Positions 27,615 to 36,009 of a DNA stretch of 64,000 bases are shown piece after piece. The notes beneath the pieces are model-generated. The model saw nothing but the letters and a program-made list of their open reading frames with translations. It ran no database searches and had not been told where the DNA came from. The position numbers were made by a program, and so were the translations under genes. The first letter of the stretch is position 1. Each line of letters starts with the position of its first letter. Source of the DNA: Adhaeribacter radiodurans (GTDB lineage: Bacteria; Bacteroidota; Bacteroidia; Cytophagales; Hymenobacteraceae); NCBI RefSeq assembly GCF_014075995.1, contig NZ_CP055153.1, positions 3,286,001 to 3,350,000 of the forward strand. The letters are read 5' to 3'.

Positions 27615-28793
27615 ATGCAACCCATTCCGTACGGGAAACAACAAATTACCGAAGAAGACATTCAGGCGGTTGTACAAACGCTGCAATCCGACTTTTTAAC
27701 TCAAGGTCCTAAGATTGAAGAATTTGAAAATAAGTTTGCGCAATATATTGGGTGTGTGTATGCAGTTGCCGTAGCAAATGGCACTGCCGCTTTGCACCTG
27801 TGCGCGATGGCTCTGGGCGTGAATGAACAAAGTAACGTTATTACTACCCCTATTACTTTTGTGGCTTCGGCAAATTGCGTGCGGTATTGCGGCGGTACCG
27901 TTTGGTTTGCCGATATTGATCCGGCTACGGGTTTAATGGACATTGACAAAGTCAGAGATTTACTAAAAAGTAAACCGAAAGGCTTTTTTACCGGAATTAT
28001 ACCCGTAGATTTTGCCGGTTTACCCGTTCATTTAGAAGCCTTCCGGCAATTAGCCGACGAGTATAATCTGTGGATATTGGAAGATGCTTGTCACGCACCA
28101 GGTGGTTATTTTTTAGATAATCAAGGTCAAAAACAATTGTGCGGTAACGGTAAGTACGCCGATTTAGCAATTTTCTCATTTCATCCGGTAAAGCATATTG
28201 CTACCGGGGAAGGCGGCATGATTACGACCAATAACAAAGAATTATACGATAAGTTAGTGCTCTTGCGTACGCACGGCATTACTAAAAAACCCGAATTATT
28301 GCCCAAGGATAAAGGTGGTTGGTACTACGAAATGCAGGAACTAGGCTACAATTACCGAATTCCGGATATACTAACGGCTTTAGGCATTTCGCAACTAAAC
28401 CGGGCCGATGCAGGTTTGCAAAAACGCCGGGAAATAGCCGCTCGCTACGACGAAGTTTTTGGTCAGGATGAAAATATTATTATTTTGAATCCGGCGGCTT
28501 ATTCCGATGATAAATCCGAAACTGGACATGCCTATCATTTATATGTTATTTTAGTAAAAAACCGGCGGGGTTTATACGATTACTTGCGGCAGCATCACAT
28601 TTATGCCCAGGTGCATTATATTCCGGTGCATACCATGCCCTATTATCAGCAACTAGGATGGCAGCAAGGCGATTTTCCGGCGGCCGAAAATTATTACGAA
28701 CAATGTTTAAGCCTGCCCATGTATCCTACTTTATCAAAAGAGGAACAGGAATTTGTAATTGAAAAAGTTTTAGCGTTCGTGAACGAGCAATAA
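27615..28793 (+). CDS. pseC: UDP-4-amino-4,6-dideoxy-L-AltNAc transaminase
   Basis: A 392-residue PLP aminotransferase of the DegT family. It opens with IPYGKQQITEEDIQAVVQTL (3-22), a PseC hallmark. The PLP Lys is in IFSFHPVKHIATGEGGM (about 192-208), and the substrate/PLP Asp is in LEDACHAPGG (about 158-167). It would aminate the PseB product using glutamate. Length matches PseC. It starts a plus-strand run of ten closely spaced genes. A TATCTTTA sequence at 27582-27589 may be its -7 box. Confidence 0.92.
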   Translation: MQPIPYGKQQITEEDIQAVVQTLQSDFLTQGPKIEEFENKFAQYIGCVYAVAVANGTAALHLCAMALGVNEQSNVITTPITFVASANCVRYCGGTVWFADIDPATGLMDIDKVRDLLKSKPKGFFTGIIPVDFAGLPVHLEAFRQLADEYNLWILEDACHAPGGYFLDNQGQKQLCGNGKYADLAIFSFHPVKHIATGEGGMITTNNKELYDKLVLLRTHGITKKPELLPKDKGGWYYEMQELGYNYRIPDILTALGISQLNRADAGLQKRREIAARYDEVFGQDENIIILNPAAYSDDKSETGHAYHLYVILVKNRRGLYDYLRQHHIYAQVHYIPVHTMPYYQQLGWQQGDFPAAENYYEQCLSLPMYPTLSKEEQEFVIEKVLAFVNEQ

Positions 28794-28809
28794 TTTAAGT
28801 TTAAGCGTT

Positions 28810-29523
28810 TTGAAAAAAGTCGGTATTATTTCTCAGGTAAGAATGACAAGCACCCGGTTACCGGGTAAAGTTTTGTTGCCCGTGAAAAACCAACCTTTAT
28901 TAAAATACCATACCGATAGGTTAAAAAAAAATAATTTTCCGATTTATCTGGCTACTACCACCAATGCTACCGATGATGTAATTGCCCAATTTGCGGAACA
29001 GGAAGGTGTTTATTGTTACCGGGGCAACGAGGACAATGTTCTTTCAAGGTATTACGAAACGGCGCTAGAAAACCAATTAGATGTTATCGTACGGGTTACC
29101 TCGGATTGCCCCCTTGTAGACGGCGATTTAATAAAAACAGGAGTAGAAAAATACCTGCAGTGGCAAAACGAAACCATTTACTTGTCTAATTCAATTGTAC
29201 GCACTTTTCCACGCGGTTTTGACTTTGAAATTTTTTCATTTCAGCAATTAGAAGAAGCATTTTTAAAGGCCGAAACCACTTTTCAAAAAGAACATGTTAC
29301 ACCATACATAAAAGAGCACGCCCAGGCGGAGCATGTAGTTTATTCCGAAGATGCCAGTGACTTACGAATAACCGTAGATACGCCCGAAGATTTTCAATTA
29401 ATAAAAATATTAATCGAGGATTTTCAGGCCGATACTTTATCTTATCAGGAGATAATAAAATTATTGCGCAGCCATCCGGAACTGGTAAAAATAAACGCCC
29501 ACATTGAACAGAAAAAAGGATAA
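28810..29523 (+). CDS. SpsF/PseF-like CMP-sugar cytidylyltransferase
   Basis: A 237-residue nucleotidyltransferase (SpsF group of the KdsB/NeuA fold). The N-terminal CTP-binding segment is QVRMTSTRLPGKVLLPV (9-25), with the R-x-x-S-T-R-L-P-G-K pattern. VRVTSDCPLVDG (about 97-108) gives the metal-binding Asp. In this cluster it would make the CMP-activated nonulosonic acid produced by pseI. The start is TTG at 28810 in the only open frame; the gap to pseC is 16 bases. PseF is the most likely role, with a legionaminate-type specificity possible. Confidence 0.82.
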   Translation: MKKVGIISQVRMTSTRLPGKVLLPVKNQPLLKYHTDRLKKNNFPIYLATTTNATDDVIAQFAEQEGVYCYRGNEDNVLSRYYETALENQLDVIVRVTSDCPLVDGDLIKTGVEKYLQWQNETIYLSNSIVRTFPRGFDFEIFSFQQLEEAFLKAETTFQKEHVTPYIKEHAQAEHVVYSEDASDLRITVDTPEDFQLIKILIEDFQADTLSYQEIIKLLRSHPELVKINAHIEQKKG

Positions 29524-29528
29524 CAGCT

Positions 29529-30425
29529 TTGCCTACTATCGAACTAAATAAATATGGATTTCACGAAGTCAAAGAAAAACCTTCGGAAGCAGAACTGGAA
29601 ATCTATTACTCCCAAAAATATTACCAGGATACTAAAGGCACGTACGAGAAAGCCTACGCCGCGCAGGAGCAACAATACATTTATAACAAAATAGCGCAAA
29701 AGCAATTGGTGCTGGAGAAACATTTTAACCTAACCAGCTTGTTGCCGCTCTCTTTGCTGGATGTAGGCTCCGGCGAAGGTTGGGTTTTAAGCTATTATAA
29801 ACAGCGCAACTGGCAAGTTACAGGTCTGGATTTCAGCCGTTACGGCTGTGAAACTTTTAACCCCGGCTGTCTCGAGAACCTGTTAACAGGTAACATTTAC
29901 GAAAACATTCAGAAATTAATCGCCCAAAAAGAAAAGTTTACGGTTATCTGGCTGGATAATGTACTAGAACACGTGGTAAACCCGCATCAACTTTTACTAA
30001 ACTGCCGCGAACTGGTAGCCGATAATGGAGCCTTAGTAGTGGAAGTACCCAACGACTTTTCGCCTTTGCAGCAGTATCTAAAAGAAACAGGAGCTATCGA
30101 TTCTGATTTTTGGGTGGCTTTACCCGATCATTTATCTTATTTTAATAAAGCGGGATTACTAAATATTGCAGCAGATTCGGGTTGGGATGAAGTTTTTACC
30201 ATGGCTGATTTTCCGATTGACTTTGCTTTAGTAAATCCGGATACCAACTACGTAAAAGATCGAAGCAAAGGTAAAGAATGCAACCAGGCCCGCATCCAAA
30301 TTGATAACCTGATGCATACTATTTCAATTGATAAAACCGTAGAATACTACCGCGCCTTAGCCGATTTAGGGATGGGTCGCCAGATTATTTCTTTCTTTAA
30401 ACCTCATAATCATGCAGGTAACTAA
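29529..30425 (+). CDS. Class I SAM-dependent methyltransferase
   Basis: A 298-residue protein with motif I LLDVGSGEGWVLSYY (about 77-91), the VTGLDFSRYGCE acidic loop, and the VIWLDNVLEHVVNP post-motif (about 138-151), as in Methyltransf_23 enzymes. The N-terminal 70 residues include YYSQKYYQDTKGTYEKAY, common in the sugar- or glycan-methylating members. The start is TTG at 29529. It overlaps the next gene by 14 bases. It may O-methylate the nonulosonate or another residue of the glycan; it is not part of the standard Pse pathway. Confidence 0.82.
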   Translation: MPTIELNKYGFHEVKEKPSEAELEIYYSQKYYQDTKGTYEKAYAAQEQQYIYNKIAQKQLVLEKHFNLTSLLPLSLLDVGSGEGWVLSYYKQRNWQVTGLDFSRYGCETFNPGCLENLLTGNIYENIQKLIAQKEKFTVIWLDNVLEHVVNPHQLLLNCRELVADNGALVVEVPNDFSPLQQYLKETGAIDSDFWVALPDHLSYFNKAGLLNIAADSGWDEVFTMADFPIDFALVNPDTNYVKDRSKGKECNQARIQIDNLMHTISIDKTVEYYRALADLGMGRQIISFFKPHNHAGN

Positions 30426-30987
30426 ATACCAGGCACTTTCTAAAGAATCTTACTTTTTTCAGGATTATAGTATTGTTACTTTGCGGGAAAGTGACATTTT
30501 CTTAATTAAAGAATGGCGTAACAGTCAATTGGCCGTTTTACGCCAAAAAGCTCCTTTAACCAATACCGATCAGGAAAATTATTATCGCCAAGCTGTTTTG
30601 CCTATATTTACCCAGTCGCAGCCTAAAATTATTTTATTCAGTTTTTTAAAAAACAATACGTGCATTGGCTACGGTGGCCTAACGAATATTGATTGGGAAT
30701 CACGGCGGTTCGAAATGTCTTTTCTGGTAGACCCGGTCATTTACCAGAATCAGGAACAATACCAGGTGAGTTTTTCGGCTTTTATCACGCTAATGAAACA
30801 GGTAGCGTTTGAGGACTTAAATTTTAACCGGATATTTACCGAAACGTACGACATTCGACCTTACCATATTGCCATTTTAGAACAAAATGGTTTTCAGTTT
30901 GAGGGTCGGATGCGGCAACACGTAGTTATTGACCAGCAATTGGTGGATTCCCTGTTGCACGGTTTTTTAAAAGAATATCATGTATAA
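30412..30987 (+). CDS. GNAT acetyltransferase, PseH-like
   Basis: A 191-residue GNAT-fold protein with TLRESDIFLIKEWRNSQLAVL (about 23-43), the typical start of PseH and related sugar N-acetyltransferases, and CIGYGGLTNIDWESRRFEMSF near 84-104. The C-terminal part has ILEQNGFQFEGRMRQHV. In the pathway it would acetylate the 4-amino group made by PseC. Its position between pseC and pseI supports this. It overlaps both neighbours (14 and 8 bases), so expression is coupled. Confidence 0.8.
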   Translation: MQVTKYQALSKESYFFQDYSIVTLRESDIFLIKEWRNSQLAVLRQKAPLTNTDQENYYRQAVLPIFTQSQPKIILFSFLKNNTCIGYGGLTNIDWESRRFEMSFLVDPVIYQNQEQYQVSFSAFITLMKQVAFEDLNFNRIFTETYDIRPYHIAILEQNGFQFEGRMRQHVVIDQQLVDSLLHGFLKEYHV

Positions 30988-32881
30988 AGGAAAAAAGGTA
31001 TTTATCAGCGGTGGCAACGGCGTTATTGGCAATGAGTTAGTCCAGAAATTACACGAAGCCGGCGCCATTTTACTAATTGGCGATTTAAAAGATCGTCCTA
31101 CTCATTGGCCATCTGACATTCAATACCGCAAAGGCGATTTAAACTATATAACCGCCGCTGAGTTGCAGACTTTTGCCCCGGAGTATTTCTTTCATTTAGC
31201 GGCCACGTTCGAGCGCTCCAAAGAAACGTATGGTTTTTGGGAAGAAAATTACCAGCACAACGTAAACCTGAGCCACCATTTAATGACGGAAATAAAAGAT
31301 CTTCCGTCTATAAAAAAAGTAATTTTTGCGTCGAGTTACCTGATTTACGATCCAATTTTATACAACTTTCAGGAGCCTGCTGCTGCGCCTTATTCTTTAA
31401 AAGAAACAGACCCAATCCTGCCTCGCAATTTAACCGGTTCGGCCAAGTTAAACCACGAAATTGAATTACGCTTTTTAGAGGATTTCCGAGGAGAGCAATT
31501 TCAAACCATTTGCGTGCGGATTTACCGCAGCTACGGAAAAAACTCCCGCGATATAATATCGCGTTGGGTGCGGGCTTTGTTAAATCAGGAAAGTTTAACG
31601 GTTTTTAAAAAAGAAGGCATTTTCGATTATATCTACGCCGGTGATGTGGCCGAAGGTTTAATGCGCTTGGGACCTACCGCTTTTAAAGGCATTATAAATT
31701 TGGGTAGTGGTAAAGCTAGAAAAGTTGCAGAAATGATTGATGTGCTAAAACAGCACTTCCCGGCTTTAACTTACCAGGAAGAAAATTCCGACATATTATA
31801 CGAAGCATCGCAGGCGGATATGACTTTGTTCCAAAAAGTAACAGGCTGGCTGCCTGCGAGAAAACTGGAAGATACCATACCGGAGATAATTTCCTACGAA
31901 CAAGACGCCCTAACAAAACAACTAGCAACCTCCTCTACTGGCAATGTTTTGGTAACCAGTATTGCCCGCAAAGTACCCATGTTAGAGGCAATAAAATCAG
32001 CGGTTAAGAAGTTTGATCCTGATATATTGTTGTATGGGGCCGATGTTAGTTCTGAAATAATTGGAAAACACTTTGTAGATCGTTTCTGGCAAATGCCCCG
32101 TATAACGGATCTTTCAGTAGAAGAATTGCTCCACTATTGCCAGCAAGAAAATATTACCTTAATTATTCCTTCCCGCGACGGAGAACTGGTATTTTGGGCT
32201 GCCCATAAAGACTCGCTCGCCGCTAATGGAATTTCCGTTATGCTGAGCTCTTTATCGGCCGTGCAGGTTTGTTTAGATAAGTTACAATTTTATCAAACCT
32301 TAAACGCTAAAAATTTACCATTAATTCCTACTGTTGAAGCTATAGAAGATTTAGAGGACACTGAACGGTACGTAGTAAAAGAAAGGTATGGCGCCGGGGC
32401 TTTAAACATGGGCCTTAACTTAAGTAAGCAAGATGCTAGTACGCACGCCCAGAAATTACAACATCCCATATTTCAGCCTTTTATTGCAGGCCAGGAATAC
32501 AGCCTGGATATGTACGTAACTCAACAAGGCAAAGTAAAAGGTATAATTGCCCGCACCCGGGACTTAGTAATCAACGGCGAATCGCAGATTACCCAAACCG
32601 TTTCGTTTCCGGCTCTGGAAAAATTAGGCCAGGAACTAGCCACGGCCATATCGTTAAGCGGCCACGTGGTGGTACAAGTATTGGTTTCTCCTGATGGGCA
32701 ATTTCATGTAATAGAATGTAACAGTCGTTTTGGTGGCGCCTCTACTTTAAGCGTACAATGCGGATTAGATTCCTTTTATTGGGCTTTACTGGAAGCTCAG
32801 GGCGAAGATTTAGACGTTTACCCGTTTGCCCGCACGTCAGAAAAAAAACAAATCCGGTTTGCCCAAGACTTGGTTGTATAA
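30980..32881 (+). CDS. Fusion of an SDR-like domain and an ATP-grasp domain
   Basis: A 633-residue two-domain protein. Residues about 1-305 are an extended SDR: VFISGGNGVIGNEL (6-19) is an intact nucleotide loop and FASSYLIYDP supplies the Ser. At the usual YxxxK position the sequence is NLTGSAKLNHE: the Lys is kept but Thr replaces the catalytic Tyr. Residues about 315-633 are an ATP-grasp domain of the carbamoyl-phosphate-synthase/PylC type: YVVKERYGAGALNMGL, QPFIAGQEYSLDMYV, and the metal ligands in HVIECNSRFGGAS. ATP-grasp enzymes ligate a carboxylate to an amine. It may add an amino-acid group to the nonulosonate. I know of no characterised homologue; function is inferred only. Confidence 0.75.
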   Translation: MYKGKKVFISGGNGVIGNELVQKLHEAGAILLIGDLKDRPTHWPSDIQYRKGDLNYITAAELQTFAPEYFFHLAATFERSKETYGFWEENYQHNVNLSHHLMTEIKDLPSIKKVIFASSYLIYDPILYNFQEPAAAPYSLKETDPILPRNLTGSAKLNHEIELRFLEDFRGEQFQTICVRIYRSYGKNSRDIISRWVRALLNQESLTVFKKEGIFDYIYAGDVAEGLMRLGPTAFKGIINLGSGKARKVAEMIDVLKQHFPALTYQEENSDILYEASQADMTLFQKVTGWLPARKLEDTIPEIISYEQDALTKQLATSSTGNVLVTSIARKVPMLEAIKSAVKKFDPDILLYGADVSSEIIGKHFVDRFWQMPRITDLSVEELLHYCQQENITLIIPSRDGELVFWAAHKDSLAANGISVMLSSLSAVQVCLDKLQFYQTLNAKNLPLIPTVEAIEDLEDTERYVVKERYGAGALNMGLNLSKQDASTHAQKLQHPIFQPFIAGQEYSLDMYVTQQGKVKGIIARTRDLVINGESQITQTVSFPALEKLGQELATAISLSGHVVVQVLVSPDGQFHVIECNSRFGGASTLSVQCGLDSFYWALLEAQGEDLDVYPFARTSEKKQIRFAQDLVV

Positions 32882-33004
32882 TAGTTGTTGGTTATTCGTG
32901 GTTCGACTTTAAAAGCTACGCTAATCCTGAATCCTTATAAGGCATTTATTTTCAACCATTTATTACCTTAACAACGAACAACTAATTACGAGTAACATCT
33001 CAAT

Positions 33005-33670
33005 ATGGTATTAGTATTTGACCTGGACGATACCCTTTACGAAGAAATTACTTTTGTTAAAAGCGGATTTAAAGCGGTCGCCAATTACTTAGCGCCTTTA
33101 ATTAATTGCCCCGAAGAAGAATTATTTACTAAATTACTAAATCGACTCGAAGCAGGTGGCCGGGGTTCTATTTTTAATGATGTTCTGACAAAGTACGGCA
33201 AGAACTCCCAAAAACTGGTAACAAAATGTCTGAGTATTTACCGGCTCCATGCCCCTGAAATTCAATTGTACCCCGATGCTATTCGATGTTTAGAGCGTTT
33301 CCGCCATTATCCTTTGTACGTAGTAACAGATGGTAATAAGTTAGTGCAACAGAATAAAGTAAAAGCTTTACACGTTTCCGATAAAGTAAAAAAGGTTTTT
33401 ATTACGCATCGCTTTGGTATTAAAAATGCGAAACCTTCGGTGTATTGTTTTGAATTAATTGGTAAGTTAGAGAAAACCGAACCTGCCAACATAGTGTACA
33501 TTGGTGATAACCCCAGCAAAGATTTTGTCGGATTAAAACCCCTCGGATTTAAAACTATCCGGATAATGCGGGGTAATTACCGTCATTTACAGCCGGGCGA
33601 AGCTTACGAAGCCGACCGAAACATCTTAAGCTTAGACGAAATAACCGAAGAATTTTTAAAGAATTTATAA
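33005..33670 (+). CDS. HAD-superfamily hydrolase
   Basis: A 221-residue HAD protein. Motif I is FDLDDTLYEE (5-14), motif II is VVTDGN (about 101-106), motif III Lys is in KNAKPSVYCF (about 140-149), and motif IV is YIGDNPSKDFVGLK (about 162-175). The DDTLYEE opening is typical of HAD-IA members in glycan clusters. It ends 1 base before pseI. Its substrate is unknown; it might remove a phosphate or act on a sugar phosphate in the nonulosonate route. The 123 bases upstream contain a weakly self-complementary segment. Confidence 0.82.
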   Translation: MVLVFDLDDTLYEEITFVKSGFKAVANYLAPLINCPEEELFTKLLNRLEAGGRGSIFNDVLTKYGKNSQKLVTKCLSIYRLHAPEIQLYPDAIRCLERFRHYPLYVVTDGNKLVQQNKVKALHVSDKVKKVFITHRFGIKNAKPSVYCFELIGKLEKTEPANIVYIGDNPSKDFVGLKPLGFKTIRIMRGNYRHLQPGEAYEADRNILSLDEITEEFLKNL

Positions 33671-33671
33671 A

Positions 33672-34712
33672 ATGTTAGAAGTAACCATTGGCAATCGTAA
33701 AATTGGTCCGGCGCACCGGCCGTTTATTATTGCCGAAATGTCAGGAAATCACAATCAGTCGCTCGACCGCGCCTTAGCCATTGTAGATGCCGCCGCCGAT
33801 GCGGGAGCAGATGCCATAAAATTGCAAACCTACACCCCCGATACCATGACGATTGAGGGCGTACACACCATCGAAGATCCGAATTCGCTTTGGAAAAACC
33901 GGGAATTATATGATTTATACCGCGAGGCGTATACTCCCTGGGAGTGGCACCAAGCCTTATTTAACCGAGCCCGGGAAAGAGGTATTCTGGCATTCAGTTC
34001 ACCTTTCGATGAAACGGCCGTTGATTTTCTGGAAAGCTTACAGGTACCCGCTTATAAAATTGCCTCTTTCGAAAATACGGACTTGCCTTTACTTAAAAAA
34101 GTAGCCGCTACCGGCAAACCCGTTATTATTTCCACGGGCGTAGCCACAGTGGCTGAAATCGACGAAGCCGTACGTACTTTACAGGCTAACGGCTGTACCG
34201 ATATTATTTTACTAAAATGTACCAGCACATACCCCTCTTCGCCGGAAAATACCAATCTGCGTACCATTCCCCATTTAGCGCAATTATTTAATTTGCCGGT
34301 CGGTTTATCCGACCACACCATGGGCGTGGGAGCTTCGGTAGCTGCAGTTGCTTTAGGAGCTTGTGTTATTGAAAAGCATTTTACCTTGCGCCGCGCGGAT
34401 GGTGGCGTAGATTCAGCGTTTTCTTTGGAACCGCAGGAACTGCAATCGTTAGTGGTGGAATCTGAACGGGCATTTCTGGCTTTGGGAACTATCCAATACG
34501 GAGTTCAGAAAGCCGAAAAAAATAGCCGTTTGTACAAACGTTCCATTTACGTGGCCAAAGATGTACAAGCCGGAGAACCATTCACGAAAGAAAATATTCG
34601 TATTATTCGTCCGAATGAAGGTTTGGAGCCGAAGTATTTAGAGCAGGTATTAAATAAAACGGCTAAGACCTTTATTAAGGCGGGTACCCCTTTAACCTGG
34701 GAGTTGCTCTAA
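33672..34712 (+). CDS. pseI: Pseudaminic acid synthase
   Basis: A 346-residue NeuB-family enzyme that condenses phosphoenolpyruvate with 6-deoxy-AltdiNAc. It has the standard pattern: IGPAHRPFIIAEMSGNHNQS (11-30), GADAIKLQTYTPDTMTI (about 44-60), SSPFDETAVDFL, YKIASFENTDLPLL, GLSDHTMG and CVIEKHFTLRRADGGVDSAFS, then an SAF tail. The E-M-S-G-N-H-N form and the DGGVDSAFS segment favour PseI over NeuB. Its stop overlaps the next start (TAATG). Compare the divergent NeuB-like protein at 6665-7759. Confidence 0.92.
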   Translation: MLEVTIGNRKIGPAHRPFIIAEMSGNHNQSLDRALAIVDAAADAGADAIKLQTYTPDTMTIEGVHTIEDPNSLWKNRELYDLYREAYTPWEWHQALFNRARERGILAFSSPFDETAVDFLESLQVPAYKIASFENTDLPLLKKVAATGKPVIISTGVATVAEIDEAVRTLQANGCTDIILLKCTSTYPSSPENTNLRTIPHLAQLFNLPVGLSDHTMGVGASVAAVALGACVIEKHFTLRRADGGVDSAFSLEPQELQSLVVESERAFLALGTIQYGVQKAEKNSRLYKRSIYVAKDVQAGEPFTKENIRIIRPNEGLEPKYLEQVLNKTAKTFIKAGTPLTWELL

Positions 34713-36007
34713 TGCGGTACAGCAAGCTGGTTCATATTTACGCCGATATTTTACAACTGCGTTTTACGGACACGTTTGCTGCCATTCCTGCCCATGCTAT
34801 TAATGCTATAAGTCCGGTAAATGTATTTGCCCGGTTAGGGCGGGTATTATTGTATACCGGCGGCCGCTTATTCCTAGATTTATTTCTGCCTTTCCGGAAT
34901 AAAGAAAATATTTCCGGCAAAGTATGGTTGTATGTAGTAAGTAAAAATAATTATGAATCGCTGCAATTTATAAAAGTTGCCCTGCCAGAAGCTGTTTTTG
35001 TAGCCGGCCAAAACAAACAAATCGGAATTTATAACAAACAAGTAACCCGCTTACCCACCCGTTTTAAAATTTTTTACTATTATAAATTTATTCCTCTGTT
35101 GTTGGGTTTGTACCAATTGAAAGGCAAGCGGGCGCTGCGCTTCTTCGATTTAATTTATACGGCCGTGGGCTATTATGAATTATCATTAAAATACCTGCAA
35201 AAATACCGTCCTATAGCTATCATTTTCGCTAACGATCATAATACTGATCCCCGGGCATTGTTAATTGCTGCCAAAGAAGTAGGTATTCCAACTATTTACC
35301 TGCAACACGCCAGCGTGAGCACTAATTTTCCGCCCTTATCTTTCGACTTGAGTTTACTCGAAGGTCAGGATAGTTTAGATAAGTACCGGGCTTGCGGACC
35401 AGTATTAGGTGAGGTGAAATTAATAGGTATGCCCAAGGCTGATAAATATTTAGCCAACAAAAATTCCAGTACTACTATCGAAAGTATAGGCGTTTGTGCC
35501 AATATTATTGATGAAACCGACCGGATTAAAGAACTACTAACCCGTTTGGTACAGGAATTTCCGGATAAAAAAATCAGCTTTCGCCCGCATCCCAGCGATC
35601 GTCGTAATTTTAATTTTATCAACCAGATTAGTCCTGGAATTCAGTTCTCAAATGCTAAAGTAGAACCAGCTTTTGATTTTTTGCAAAAGCAAGATGTTAT
35701 TATTGCCGCCGATTCTTCCATTCACCTGGAAGCAGTTATGCTGAATATTTTAAGTATTTATTACCGTCTGGAAAAAAGTAATTTTGTAGATGATTATTAC
35801 GGATATGTGCGCCACCAATTAGTAGAAAAAGCAGCAGATTTAAATGATTTGACCTTTCTAATTAGCAGCTATGAACTAAACCGACCTCAGGTGTCCGGAC
35901 GGGCAAAATATTATAATGCCGTGATGGGCACCGAATTAGAAGGTCGCAGCCATGAGTTAGCTTTGCGCTATATAAAAGAATATTTATTAAAATCGGGCAA
36001 AGCTTAA
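34712..36007 (+). CDS. GT-B-like protein, possible nonulosonate transferase
   Basis: A 431-residue protein I cannot assign to a named family. Residues about 170-431 look like a GT-B C-terminal domain: IIFANDHNTDPRALL (about 171-185), IPTIYLQHASVSTNF (about 192-206), SFRPHPSDRRN (about 289-299), then VIIAADSSIHLEAVML. The H-P-S-D segment and the later S-S-I-H-L-E recall the KpsS/polysialyltransferase and CDP-glycerol transferase folds. It starts inside the pseI stop codon, so its product is made in step with the synthase. A transferase for the CMP-nonulosonate is the best guess. Alternatives are a teichoic-acid-like transferase. Confidence 0.6.
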   Translation: MRYSKLVHIYADILQLRFTDTFAAIPAHAINAISPVNVFARLGRVLLYTGGRLFLDLFLPFRNKENISGKVWLYVVSKNNYESLQFIKVALPEAVFVAGQNKQIGIYNKQVTRLPTRFKIFYYYKFIPLLLGLYQLKGKRALRFFDLIYTAVGYYELSLKYLQKYRPIAIIFANDHNTDPRALLIAAKEVGIPTIYLQHASVSTNFPPLSFDLSLLEGQDSLDKYRACGPVLGEVKLIGMPKADKYLANKNSSTTIESIGVCANIIDETDRIKELLTRLVQEFPDKKISFRPHPSDRRNFNFINQISPGIQFSNAKVEPAFDFLQKQDVIIAADSSIHLEAVMLNILSIYYRLEKSNFVDDYYGYVRHQLVEKAADLNDLTFLISSYELNRPQVSGRAKYYNAVMGTELEGRSHELALRYIKEYLLKSGKA

Positions 36008-36009
36008 CC

